Positions 7,368 to 16,124 of a DNA stretch of 64,000 nucleotides are shown here, in pieces. Within the stretch, counting starts at the first letter, position 1. Each line of letters starts with the position of its first letter. The position numbers and the translations under genes are program-made. The stretch lies in NCBI RefSeq assembly GCF_001729485.1, contig NZ_CP017157.1, positions 6,758,001-6,822,000 on the forward strand, given 5' to 3'. The stretch comes from Streptomyces lydicus. Lineage in GTDB: Bacteria; Actinomycetota; Actinomycetes; Streptomycetales; Streptomycetaceae. The notes under the pieces were generated by a model. The model was not told where the DNA came from. It saw only the letters and a program-made list of their open reading frames with translations, and made no database searches.

Positions 7368-10300
7368 TCGCGTGCCTCCTCGCCAACGTGGCTCTCTCCC
7401 GGGGCCCCCGCTCCGTCGGTGTCGGTCTGTGGGATGGTCTGCTCCACCGTGCGTTCCGCGATCTCGGCCTCGACCTCACGCCGGCCGACCCGCGCCCCCT
7501 GCTGAAAGCCGCCGAGCCGGCGCCGCAGCGCCTCGGCGTTGGCCGCACCGCTCTTGCGCGGGGCGGTGGGCGCTTGCTGCTGTGCCACGACCTTGGGCGT
7601 GCGCTTGGGCAGCCCCATGGCGGTCCGCCGCTTCTCCGCGGACGGGGCGGCGGGCTCCGCACCGGCGTCCGCCGGTGCCGCGTCGGTGGCGGGCGCGCCG
7701 GTGGGCGCCCCGTCCGGCACGGGCCGGGTGTGCTGCTCCGGGCCGACGGCGTACGGGCCGGGCGCGGCCGGGGCGGGCGCGGCCGGGGCGGCCGGTGTGG
7801 CGACGCCGGCGGCCGGCGGCACGGTCCTGTCCGCGACCGGGGCCGCCTCGTCCGCCGGCCGGGTGTGCTCGTCGACGTCGCCGGGCGCGAGCCCGGCCGC
7901 GTCGATCGCGCGCTCGGCGGCGGCGACCAGCGGGTCCGCGGCCGGCGCGGCGGGGGCGGCCTGCGGCGCCATCCGCTGCGCCCGCGTCGGCAGGGCGTTG
8001 GAGTTGGCCTCGGCGACCGAGCCGGGCAGGCTCGGGGTGTGCGTCACGTCCCGCGTCGCGGCGGGCGACGCGGCCGGCCGGGTCGGCAGGATCGAACCGG
8101 GCAGCACGATGACGGCGGTGACGCCGCCCTGCCTGGCGTCCCGCAGCTGCACCCGGACGCCGTGCCGGGCGGCCAGCCGCACCACGACGTACAGGCCCAG
8201 GCCCAGCGCCTCGTCGACGTTCTCGGCGGACGAGGCGGCCTCGGCGTCCGACAGCCGCTCGTTGAGCTCGGCCATCCGCTCCGGGGTGATCCCTATGCCC
8301 TCGTCCTGGACCGAGAGCATCAGCTCACCGCTCTCCAACAGCCAGCCGGACAGCTCGACATGGGCGTCCGGCGGCGAGAACGCGGTGGCGTTCTCCAGGA
8401 GTTCGGCGACCAGGTGGCTGAGGTCGTCCGCGGCGAAGCCGGCGACCTGGGAGTGCGGCGGCAACGACTGGATGCGCACCCGCTCGTAGCGCTCGATCTC
8501 ACTGATCGCGGCGCGCAGCACGTCCAGCAGCGGCACCGGGCCCTGGTGGGTGGTGCCGTGCTGCTCCGCGCCCGCGAGCACGAGCAGGTTCTCGCTGTTG
8601 CGGCGCATCCGCGCGGCGAAGTGGTCCAGCTTGAACAGGGTCGCCAGCCGCTCGGGGTCCTGCTCGCTCTCCTCCAGCGACTCGATGACGGCGAGCTGGC
8701 GCTCGACGAGTCCGAGGGTGCGCAGCGAGAGGTTGACGAACCGGCCCTGCACACCGGCGTGCGCGGCGGCCAGCCGCTCGGTGAGCTCGGCGACCTGCCC
8801 CTGGAGCGTGGCGCTCTGCTGCTGCAGGACCTCGCGCTGGGCGGCCAGCCGCTGCCGGCCGCCGATCAGCCGCTGGCGCTCGCCCTCCAGTTCGGCGGTG
8901 CGCCGGGTCAGCTCGCCGACCTGGGCGTGCAGCGCGTTGACGGACCGTACGGCGGCCTTGAACTCGTCGTTGCGGCCCTTGTAGCTGACGGGTTCCTCGT
9001 TGGCGGGGTCGTCGGCCACCCGCTTGGCGCCGATCCGCAGCGCCGCCAGCGGCTGGGTCATGCTCCGCGCGGCCCAGATGCCGGCGCCGACGGCCACCAG
9101 CAGGCAGAGCCCCTCCAGACCGATGCGGATCTCCAGCTCGGTCACGTCGTCGTCGCGCAGCGCGCCGAGGCGCTGGATGTCGGCGGTGGCCAGGGCGGAT
9201 TCGACGCCGCGCATCAGTCCGATGCGGGAGGTGAGGGTGGCCTGCACCCGCTGGCGGCTGAGCCGCATGTCGGCGGCGTCCAGACGGGGCTGGTCGGTCA
9301 GCCGGGTCAGATAGCGCTCGGCGGTGGCCACGTCGGCGCCGTTGACGGTGCGGTCGTAGCGGTCCTTGGCGCTCTGGCTCGCGGCCTGGCGGAAGTCGCC
9401 CAACGCGCCCTGGGCACGCAGGTGCGCGACCTGGGCGAGCGCCGTCAGCCGGGGCTGGCTGCCGCCCGCGTTGAGCCCGGCGAGCAGCAGCCCGCGGGTG
9501 CCGGCGGCCTGTTCGGCGGCCCGGCCGAGGGCGGGCAGCGCGCGGATGTCGGCGGCCTCGGCGTCCGCGCGGGCGGGCAGCCCGCGGGCGATGCCGTCGC
9601 CGATCGCACCGAGCGCCTGGAGGATGCCGGTATAGGCGTTGTAGACCTGCTCGGGGGTGTCGGTCCCGGACAGCGCCTGGTGCCGGGTCTGCGGCAGGGT
9701 GGCCAGCAGGCGGGCGGCCGCCTTGTAGGCGGGGGCGTCGCCCGACGCGTCCTGGGCCTCGGAGCGCAGCTCGTCGATCTGCCGGTCGACCCGGGCCTGC
9801 TGGGTCCGGGAGACCGCGGAGTCGGCGGAGACGGCGGCCTGCGCCCGGGCGCCGCCGATCCCGCTCGCGCGGGTCCCGGTGCCGTTGGTGCCCGTGCCGT
9901 GCGTGCCGATGCCGTTGGCGCCCGTCGTACCGCCGGCGGTGCCCGTTGCGTTGACACCCGCGCCGTTGAGGCCGGTTCCGCCGGTTCCGGTGCCGTTGAG
10001 CCCCGTTCCGCCGGTTCCGGTACCGGTCCGGGTGGCCCGGCCGGCGGCCGCGTACGCGGTCATGCCGTCGCGTTCGTCGGCGAGGGAGTGCGACAGCGCG
10101 ACGGCGCGGGCGTTCAGCTCGGCCTGATCCACCAGCTGCTGGCTGCCGTTGGCGTCGTCGGCGGTGGCGGCGAGACCGGGGGCGCCGGCCCCGAGGACCG
10201 CCGCGGCGACCACGGCCACCGCTCCGACGAGCCGGTTGCGCACCCGCGCGGGACGCCGTCCCGCGAGGTCGTCAACGGCCGTACCCGGTCCCTTGCCGGA

Positions 10301-10375
10301 CAGCGGGCCCTTGCCGGGTCCCGCGATCGAACCGGCCGGTGAACCCGGCTTCCCTGCGCCGCCCCGAAGCCGCAT
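7364..10375 (-). CDS. cvnA: Conservon sensor histidine-kinase-like protein CvnA
   Basis: A 1003-residue membrane sensor. An Arg-rich tail is followed by a membrane segment (residues 50-70), a nitrate/nitrite-sensor-like helical extracytoplasmic domain, a second membrane segment near residue 425, HAMP-like and coiled-coil regions and an HATPase_c domain (N-box ELLENATAFSPP, G1 DEGIGI, G2 EALGLGLYVV). A long Pro/Ala-rich C-terminal tail ends it. The expected phosphoacceptor histidine is not obvious, as is usual for CvnA. An unusual Gly/Thr/Asn repeat of about 65 residues (about 112-176) sits in the sensor domain. The start at ATG 10375 is a choice; GTG four codons upstream is possible. It heads the cvnABCD operon. 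Confidence 0.88.
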   Translation of the reverse strand: MRLRGGAGKPGSPAGSIAGPGKGPLSGKGPGTAVDDLAGRRPARVRNRLVGAVAVVAAAVLGAGAPGLAATADDANGSQQLVDQAELNARAVALSHSLADERDGMTAYAAAGRATRTGTGTGGTGLNGTGTGGTGLNGAGVNATGTAGGTTGANGIGTHGTGTNGTGTRASGIGGARAQAAVSADSAVSRTQQARVDRQIDELRSEAQDASGDAPAYKAAARLLATLPQTRHQALSGTDTPEQVYNAYTGILQALGAIGDGIARGLPARADAEAADIRALPALGRAAEQAAGTRGLLLAGLNAGGSQPRLTALAQVAHLRAQGALGDFRQAASQSAKDRYDRTVNGADVATAERYLTRLTDQPRLDAADMRLSRQRVQATLTSRIGLMRGVESALATADIQRLGALRDDDVTELEIRIGLEGLCLLVAVGAGIWAARSMTQPLAALRIGAKRVADDPANEEPVSYKGRNDEFKAAVRSVNALHAQVGELTRRTAELEGERQRLIGGRQRLAAQREVLQQQSATLQGQVAELTERLAAAHAGVQGRFVNLSLRTLGLVERQLAVIESLEESEQDPERLATLFKLDHFAARMRRNSENLLVLAGAEQHGTTHQGPVPLLDVLRAAISEIERYERVRIQSLPPHSQVAGFAADDLSHLVAELLENATAFSPPDAHVELSGWLLESGELMLSVQDEGIGITPERMAELNERLSDAEAASSAENVDEALGLGLYVVVRLAARHGVRVQLRDARQGGVTAVIVLPGSILPTRPAASPAATRDVTHTPSLPGSVAEANSNALPTRAQRMAPQAAPAAPAADPLVAAAERAIDAAGLAPGDVDEHTRPADEAAPVADRTVPPAAGVATPAAPAAPAPAAPGPYAVGPEQHTRPVPDGAPTGAPATDAAPADAGAEPAAPSAEKRRTAMGLPKRTPKVVAQQQAPTAPRKSGAANAEALRRRLGGFQQGARVGRREVEAEIAERTVEQTIPQTDTDGAGAPGESHVGEEARD
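9855..10040 (-). repeat. Degenerate Gly/Thr/Asn-coding tandem repeat inside cvnA
   Basis: Imperfect tandem repeats with recurring GTGTGGTGLNG-like units encode about 60 residues in the sensor domain of CvnA. On the plus strand the unit reads roughly CCGTTGAGxCCGGTTCCGCCGGTTCCGGTG, recurring with changes. The region stays in frame. Such a low-complexity insert is not part of the usual nitrate/nitrite-sensor fold and probably forms a flexible loop. Confidence 0.7.
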
Positions 10376-10856
10376 CTTCCGCACCGCTGCTCGCAATCCT
10401 GTCTCGCCTGCCCACGCCGTGTGGCGTCGCGGACCCGGCTGGCTCTCCGCTCGCGGGGCGGACCTGCGCGAACACCGCAGCAGCGCACACTTCCGCGAGG
10501 GTAGACAGTCCGGCTTGCGCGTCACGACGGACGTCCTGGCCGCGCCCCGTGAACGGGCAACGACCATTCCACCGGCGCCGCGCAGTGGCTCGGCAACACA
10601 TGCCCGGCCACCTGAACGAGTGAACATCAATCGGAGTTTGGCCATCAACTTCCGTGCGCCGACGTTTTCGGCGGCAACCCCGCGCAACCCCCGGACGGGT
10701 TTGGAGATGCGACCCGCTCCTGGCAGGATGCGCGCCCGCACGCCGCCGGGCCCGTGGTCCACACCATTCCCGCACAGCTGCCCCGGCCGCACGGGGTTAC
10801 CGCCGGACACGCCCGGACACCGGGCGGAAACCACGGCCTCCGGCAGACTTGCCGCC
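10376..10856. other. Intergenic region between cvnA and the PP2C gene
   Basis: These 481 bp lie between two divergent genes and contain no convincing coding sequence. They should hold the cvn operon promoter and the PP2C promoter. The part at 10600-10680 is less GC-rich than its surroundings and is the most promoter-like. No clear -35/-10 pair was found. Confidence 0.4.
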
Positions 10857-11702
10857 ATGCGCATCGAACTCGCCACCGAGCCGGGCGACCCCCAACGCCC
10901 AAACGAGGACTACGCATCGGTAGCTCTGCCGGCGTCCGGTCAGGGCGGCGTCCTCGTCCTGCTGGACGGCGTGACACCGCCCGAGGAGGACTACGGATGC
11001 CGCCACCCGGTCCCGTGGTTCACCGCGCGGCTCGGGGGCGCATTGTTGGAACTGTCGGTTTCACACCGGGATATGACGCTCACTGAGGTGCTGGCCGCGG
11101 CCATCTCCCGGACAGCCGAGGTTCACCGGACCACCTGTGACCTTTCTCACGCCCGCACTCCGCAGGCAACTGTCGTGCTCGCGCGGTGGTCCGGGGACAC
11201 CGTCGACCATCTCGTCCTGTCCGACTCGGTGCTGCTGGTGGAACGGACCGACGGCTCGGTGCGGCCGGTGCTCGACCCGCGGCTGGACGAGCTGCCGCCC
11301 GCGGTACGGGCGCAGCGGGACGCCGTACGGGCGCTGCCGCGCGGCTCGGCGGAACGGGCCGCCGCGGGCCGGGAGTACGGCCGCGCGGTCGAGGCGCTGC
11401 GCAACGCCGAGGGCGGCTTCTTCACCGCCGCGGCCGACCCGGCGGTGGCCGCCCGCGCGGTCACCGGCAGCACCCCGCGCGACCGGGTCCGCTCACTGAC
11501 CGCCCTCTCGGACGGCGCGAGCCGCTGGGTGGAGGTCTTCCACGAGGGCTCGTGGGCCGACTGCGTGCGGCTGGTGGCCGGCGAAGGACCCCAGGCGCTC
11601 ATCGACCGGGTCCGCGCCGCCGAGGCCGCCGACCCGGAGGGCACCGGCCACCCCCGTGGGAAGGCCCGGGACGACGCGGCGGTGATTTTTGTGGCGCCGT
11701 GA
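10857..11702 (+). CDS. PP2C-family protein phosphatase-like protein
   Basis: A 281-residue soluble protein with the metal-binding landmarks of PPM/PP2C Ser/Thr phosphatases. These are RPNEDY near the N-terminus, VLLDGV about 25 residues later, ALSDGASRW in the second half and ARDDAAVIF at the C-terminus. These aspartates normally hold two Mn/Mg ions. The middle is diverged, so the target is unknown. It starts at ATG 10857, is divergent from the conservon and is convergent with a MarR gene across a hairpin at 11751-11787. Confidence 0.75.
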   Translation: MRIELATEPGDPQRPNEDYASVALPASGQGGVLVLLDGVTPPEEDYGCRHPVPWFTARLGGALLELSVSHRDMTLTEVLAAAISRTAEVHRTTCDLSHARTPQATVVLARWSGDTVDHLVLSDSVLLVERTDGSVRPVLDPRLDELPPAVRAQRDAVRALPRGSAERAAAGREYGRAVEALRNAEGGFFTAAADPAVAARAVTGSTPRDRVRSLTALSDGASRWVEVFHEGSWADCVRLVAGEGPQALIDRVRAAEAADPEGTGHPRGKARDDAAVIFVAP

Positions 11703-11750
11703 CAGAAACGGGCTCCGGCACGGGAACCGGGGACGGGTCCGCGGCGGCCG

Positions 11751-11787
11751 TCCGGACCGCGACGGGCGACCGGCCCGGCGGTCCGGA
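11751..11787. terminator. Hairpin between convergent PP2C and MarR genes
   Basis: Perfect 10-bp arms (TCCGGACCGC and GCGGTCCGGA) enclose a 17-base loop in the 94-bp gap between two converging stops. There is no T-run, as is common in this kind of genome. A bidirectional terminator is the likely role. Confidence 0.5.
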
Positions 11788-11796
11788 AGGTGCGGC

Positions 11797-12300
11797 TTAT
11801 CCCTCCTCGCCCTCCTGCTCCGTATTCAGCCGGTGCAGCAGCCGCGCCAGTTCGGACACCTCGCCGCGGTCCCAGGAGGCCAGACGCCGGGCGTACTGCG
11901 CGCGGCGCCCGTTGCGGACGCGGGTGAAGCGGGCGCGCCCCTCGTCGGTGATCCGCACCAGGACCGCACGGCCGTCGGCCGGGTCCGGTTCGCGGGCGAC
12001 CAGCCCCAGCTTCTCCAGGGCGTGCAGCTGACGGCTCATCGTGGCCTTGCCGACGCCGAAGAAGCCGGCGAGGTCGGTGGCGCGCTGGGCCCCGGCATCG
12101 GCCAGCCGGAGCAGCAGCCCGTACGCGGACGGCTCCAGGTCGGGATGTACCATTCGGGCCAGTTCGCCGGAAGAGGCCCGGGCGCGGCGGAGAAATACCG
12201 CCAATTCGCGTTCCAGGGCCAGGAATACGTGGTCCACACCAGTCGGTTCGCCGTCCGCCGCCGTGTCGCCGGTCCCGGTGTTGTGCACGTCAGCGCCCAT
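11797..12300 (-). CDS. MarR family transcriptional regulator
   Basis: A 167-residue winged-helix regulator. The middle holds the MarR HTH (RATDLAGFFGVGKATMSRQL) and the wing EPDPADGRAVLVRITDEG, flanked by dimerisation helices. It starts at ATG 12300. The closest divergent gene is the GH25 lysozyme 279 bp away; regulation of that gene or of itself is possible. The ligand is unknown. Confidence 0.88.
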   Translation of the reverse strand: MGADVHNTGTGDTAADGEPTGVDHVFLALERELAVFLRRARASSGELARMVHPDLEPSAYGLLLRLADAGAQRATDLAGFFGVGKATMSRQLHALEKLGLVAREPDPADGRAVLVRITDEGRARFTRVRNGRRAQYARRLASWDRGEVSELARLLHRLNTEQEGEEG

Positions 12301-12578
12301 GCCCGCTTTCCCTCATCTGAAAGTTTCCGCCCTCGCCGGGCGAAGCCGCAGCTCCGCCAGTATTTCGCAGGATTAGACCAACGGCAGCCCACGGCACCTC
12401 TTTTGCCCCCCGGGTCTACGCGCGTATCGTCATTTCTGGCATGGCCACACCAATCGGCCGGACGGTGTCAAAGGTTCCGCCGCTCGTCATGCACGCCGCA
12501 CCTCCGTGTCCTCGCGTCGTGTCGTGCCACTGGTTACCTCCCCCCTCAGAACACCCACCGAGATCTTCGGAGGCACGT

Positions 12579-13436
12579 ATGCCCGTGCTCAGATCCGGCT
12601 TCCCCCACCGTCCCGCGCGGTCGCTGGCGACCGTGGCCGGGGCCCTCCTCGCGGTCCTCTCCCTCCTGCTCGGCCTGCCGGGCACCGCCGGTGCCGCGGC
12701 TCCCGGGCGCGCACCGGAACCCACCCACCCCGGGCAGGACTGGGCCGGCTCCCAGATCGCCGCCCACGAGGGCACCGGCGCCGGCACACCCACGGGTGCC
12801 GCGCTCGCGGGGTCCGTCGAAGGCGTGGACGTCAGCAGCCACAACGGCAACGTCGCCTGGTCGACGCTCTGGAACAGCGGCGTCCGCTTCGCCTATGCCA
12901 AGGCGACGGAGTCCACCAGCTACACCAACCCGTACTTCGCGCAGCAGTACAACGGCTCCTACAACGCCGGAATGATCCGCGGCGCGTACCACTTCGCCAC
13001 GCCCAACACCTCCAGCGGCGCCGCCCAGGCCAACTACTTCGTCGACCACGGCGGCGGCTGGTCCAGGGACGGCAAGACCCTGCCCGGGGCGCTGGACATG
13101 GAGTACAACCCCTACGGCTCGACCTGTTACGGGCTGAGCGCGGCCGGCCTGGTCAACTGGATGAAGGACTGGTTCGCCACCTACAAGGCGCGCACCGGCC
13201 GGGACGCGGTCATCTACACCTCCACCAGCTGGTGGAAGCAGTGCACCGGCAATTCGTCCGCATTCGGCGTGGTGAACCCGCTGTGGGTCCCGCGCTACGG
13301 CTCGTCGGTCGGCGAACTCCCCGCCGGCTGGGGCTTCCACACCATCTGGCAGTACACCTCCACCGGCCCGACGGTCGGCGACCACAACCTCTTCAACGGC
13401 GCCTACGACCGGCTCCAGGCGCTGGCCAACGGCTGA
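12579..13436 (+). CDS. Secreted GH25 muramidase (lysozyme)
   Basis: A 285-residue exported muramidase that cleaves the N-acetylmuramic acid to N-acetylglucosamine bond of peptidoglycan. The signal peptide has an Arg-rich start, a hydrophobic core (TVAGALLAVLSLLLGLPG) and AxA-type cleavage near residue 40. The GH25 domain starts at GVDVSSHNGNVAW and carries FAYAKATES and the catalytic DxE in ALDMEYN. No binding module follows, as in Streptomyces cellosyl-type lysozymes. It starts at ATG 12579 behind CGGAGG. A strong hairpin follows at 13490-13520. Confidence 0.92.
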   Translation: MPVLRSGFPHRPARSLATVAGALLAVLSLLLGLPGTAGAAAPGRAPEPTHPGQDWAGSQIAAHEGTGAGTPTGAALAGSVEGVDVSSHNGNVAWSTLWNSGVRFAYAKATESTSYTNPYFAQQYNGSYNAGMIRGAYHFATPNTSSGAAQANYFVDHGGGWSRDGKTLPGALDMEYNPYGSTCYGLSAAGLVNWMKDWFATYKARTGRDAVIYTSTSWWKQCTGNSSAFGVVNPLWVPRYGSSVGELPAGWGFHTIWQYTSTGPTVGDHNLFNGAYDRLQALANG

Positions 13437-13489
13437 CCCCGCACCCCCGGCACCGGGCGGCCCCACCCACGCCCGGTCCGCGCGCGAGA

Positions 13490-13520
13490 GGGCCCCTGCC
13501 GCACCTGGCGGCAGGGGCCC
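13490..13520. terminator. Strong hairpin between lysozyme and lon
   Basis: A perfect 13-bp GC-rich stem (GGGCCCCTGCCGC and its complement) with a five-base loop lies between two converging stop codons. It probably ends both transcripts. Confidence 0.75.
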
Positions 13521-13541
13521 GTCCCGTTCCCCGCGCGTCCC

Positions 13542-15950
13542 TCACGCCGCGACGGGGACCTCCGGCGCCGCCCCGTTCGACGCCGGGGTCAGCGCCAGCT
13601 CCAGCACCTGCCGGACGTCCGCGACCGCGTGCACCTCCAGGGCGGCGAGGATCTCGGCCGGCACGTCGTCCAGGTCCGGCTCGTTGCGCTTGGGGATGAT
13701 CACCGTGGTGATCCCGGCCCGGTGCGCCGCGAGCAGCTTCTGCTTGACCCCGCCGATCGGCAGCACTCGCCCGGTCAGCGAGACCTCACCGGTCATCGCC
13801 ACGTCCGGCCGGACCTGCCGGCCCGACAGCAGCGAGGCCAGCGCCGTGGTCATCGTGACGCCCGCGCTCGGCCCGTCCTTGGGGACGGCGCCCGCCGGTA
13901 CGTGCAGATGCACTCCGCGCTCCTTCAGGTCGCCGACCGGGAGCTCCAGCTCCGCGCCGTGCGAGCGCAGGAACGACAGGGCGATGTGCGCGGACTCCTT
14001 CATCACGTCGCCGAGCTGTCCGGTCAGCTGGAGCCCGGACGCGCCGGTCTCCGGATCGGCGAGCGACGCCTCCACGTACAGCACGTCGCCGCCGGCGCCG
14101 GTGACCGCGAGGCCGGTGACCACACCGGGCACGGCCGTCCGGCGCTCCGCCGGGTCCTGCGCCGACTCCGGGGTGTGGTGCGGTCGCCCGATCAGCGGGC
14201 GCAGCTCGTCCACGCCGACCGTGAACGGCAGCTTCCGCTCGCCGAGTTCGTGCTCGGCCGCGACCTTGCGCAGCAGCCTGGCCAGGGCCCGCTCCAGGTT
14301 CCGTACGCCCGCCTCGCGGGTGTACTCGCCCGCCAGCTTGCGCAGCGCCGGGTCCTCCAGCGCCACCTCGCCCGGCTCCAGGCCGGCCCGCTCCAGCTGG
14401 CGCGGCAGCAGGTGGTCACGGGCGATGGTGACCTTCTCGTCCTCGGTGTAGCCGTCCAGCCGGACCAGCTCCATCCGGTCGAGCAGCGGCTCGGGGATGG
14501 CCTCCAGGACGTTGGCGGTGGCCAGGAAGACCACGTCGCTGAGGTCGAGTTCGACCTCCAGGTAGTGGTCGCGGAAGGTGTGGTTCTGCGCCGGGTCGAG
14601 GACCTCCAGGAGGGCGGCGGCCGGGTCGCCCCGGAAGTCGGAGCCCACCTTGTCGATCTCGTCGAGCAGCACCACCGGGTTCATCGACCCGGCCTCCTTG
14701 ACCGCGCGCACGATCCGGCCGGGCAGCGCGCCGACGTACGTCCGCCGGTGGCCCCGGATCTCCGCCTCGTCGCGCACGCCGCCGAGGGCGACCCGGACGA
14801 ACTTCCGGCCCATGGCCCGCGCGACGGACTCACCCAGCGAGGTCTTGCCGACACCGGGCGGCCCGACGAGCGCCAGGACGGCCCCGCCGCGGCGCCCTCC
14901 GACGAGGCCGAGCCCCCGCTCGGCCCGCCGCTTGCGAACCGCCAGGTATTCGGTGATCCGCTCCTTGACGTCCTCCAGGCCGGCGTGGTCGGCGTCCAGG
15001 ACCTCCTTGGCGCCGGCGATGTCGTAGGCGTCCTCGGTCCGTTCGTTCCAGGGCAGCTCCAGGACGGTGTCCAGCCAGGTGCGGATCCACGAGCCCTCCG
15101 GGCTCTGGTCGCTCGCCCGCTCCAGCTTGTCGACCTCCTTGAGGGCGGCCTTGCGGACGTGTTCGGGCAGCTCGGCGGCCTCGACCCGGGCGCGGTAGTC
15201 GTCGCCCTCGTCCTCCGGGTCGCCGTTGAGCTCGGCGAGCTCCTTGCGGACGGCCTCCAGCTGGCGCCGCAGCAGGAACTCCCGCTGCTGCTTGTCGACG
15301 CCCTCCTGGACGTCCTTGGCGATGGACTCGGCGACGTCCTGCTCGGCGAGGTGGTCGCGCAGCGCCTCGGTGGCGAACCTCAGCCGGGCCACCGGGTCGG
15401 TGGTCTCCAGCAGCCGGACCTTCTGTTCGGTCGTCAGGAACGGTGAGTAGCCGGAGTTGTCGGCGAGGGCCGACACGTCCTCGATCTGCTGGACGCGGTC
15501 GACGACCTGCCAGGCACCGCGCTTGCGCAGCCAGCTGGTGGCCAGCGCCTTGTACTCGGTGACGAGTTCGGTCACCGCGCCGGGCAGCCGTTCGGGGACC
15601 GTCTCCTCGACCGTTGTGCCCTCCACCCACAGCGCGGCACCGGGCCCGGTGGTGCCGGAACCGATCCGCACCCGGCCCAGGCCCCGGATCAGCGCCCCCG
15701 GGTCGCCGTCGGAGAGCCGCCCGACCTGTTCGATCCGCCCGAGCGTGCCGATGCCCGCGTACGTCCCGTCGACGCGGGGCACAAGCAGCACCCGCGGCTT
15801 GTTACCCGATGAGGCGGCGGCCTGCGCGGCCTCCACCGCGGCGCGGACCTCGGAGTCGGACAGGTCCAGAGGCACCACCATGCCGGGCAGCACGACCTCG
15901 TCATCGAGGGGCAGCACGGGCAGAGTGAGCGAGGTGGACGTCGAAGCCAT
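13542..15950 (-). CDS. lon: ATP-dependent Lon protease
   Basis: An 802-residue cytosolic AAA+ protease that degrades misfolded and regulatory proteins. Domains in order are the LON substrate-binding domain (residues 1-200), a coiled-coil region, the AAA+ module (Walker A GPPGVGKTS, Walker B VVLLDEID) and the C-terminal protease domain. The catalytic serine is in PKDGPSAGV and the catalytic lysine in GGVKQKLLAAHRAG. It starts at ATG 15950 behind GGGGAG, which removes a spurious 38-residue extension. A HAIR-like inverted repeat sits 22 bp upstream. Regulation of lon by HspR through HAIR is established in S. lividans, so heat-shock control is likely. Confidence 0.95.
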   Translation of the reverse strand: MASTSTSLTLPVLPLDDEVVLPGMVVPLDLSDSEVRAAVEAAQAAASSGNKPRVLLVPRVDGTYAGIGTLGRIEQVGRLSDGDPGALIRGLGRVRIGSGTTGPGAALWVEGTTVEETVPERLPGAVTELVTEYKALATSWLRKRGAWQVVDRVQQIEDVSALADNSGYSPFLTTEQKVRLLETTDPVARLRFATEALRDHLAEQDVAESIAKDVQEGVDKQQREFLLRRQLEAVRKELAELNGDPEDEGDDYRARVEAAELPEHVRKAALKEVDKLERASDQSPEGSWIRTWLDTVLELPWNERTEDAYDIAGAKEVLDADHAGLEDVKERITEYLAVRKRRAERGLGLVGGRRGGAVLALVGPPGVGKTSLGESVARAMGRKFVRVALGGVRDEAEIRGHRRTYVGALPGRIVRAVKEAGSMNPVVLLDEIDKVGSDFRGDPAAALLEVLDPAQNHTFRDHYLEVELDLSDVVFLATANVLEAIPEPLLDRMELVRLDGYTEDEKVTIARDHLLPRQLERAGLEPGEVALEDPALRKLAGEYTREAGVRNLERALARLLRKVAAEHELGERKLPFTVGVDELRPLIGRPHHTPESAQDPAERRTAVPGVVTGLAVTGAGGDVLYVEASLADPETGASGLQLTGQLGDVMKESAHIALSFLRSHGAELELPVGDLKERGVHLHVPAGAVPKDGPSAGVTMTTALASLLSGRQVRPDVAMTGEVSLTGRVLPIGGVKQKLLAAHRAGITTVIIPKRNEPDLDDVPAEILAALEVHAVADVRQVLELALTPASNGAAPEVPVAA

Positions 15951-15971
15951 GATCTCCCCTTCGGCAAGCAA

Positions 15972-15992
15972 GTTGAGCTTTACCCACTCAAT
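15972..15992. promoter_or_regulatory. HAIR-like HspR operator upstream of lon
   Basis: The sequence GTTGAGC-N7-ACTCAAT matches 11 of 14 positions of the HAIR consensus CTTGAGT-N7-ACTCAAG, with the exact 7-base spacer. It lies 22 bp before the lon start. HAIR sites bind the heat-shock repressor HspR, and lon is a known member of that regulon in Streptomyces. Confidence 0.75.
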
Positions 15993-16124
15993 GTCAGCGG
16001 CTGCCGAGATGTTCCCCGAGGCGCGTTCGCTGTGAGCGATCAAGGCCGCGGCCCGGAAACGCAAACGGCCGAGCCGGGCCCCGTACGGGACCCGGCTCGG
16101 CTCGGAGGGGGCAGCGGCGGCCCG

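Noticed and set aside
7316..10342. 1008-residue plus-strand open frame opposite cvnA
   Set aside because: It is antisense to a sensor protein with clear HATPase motifs and has no ribosome binding site or domain.
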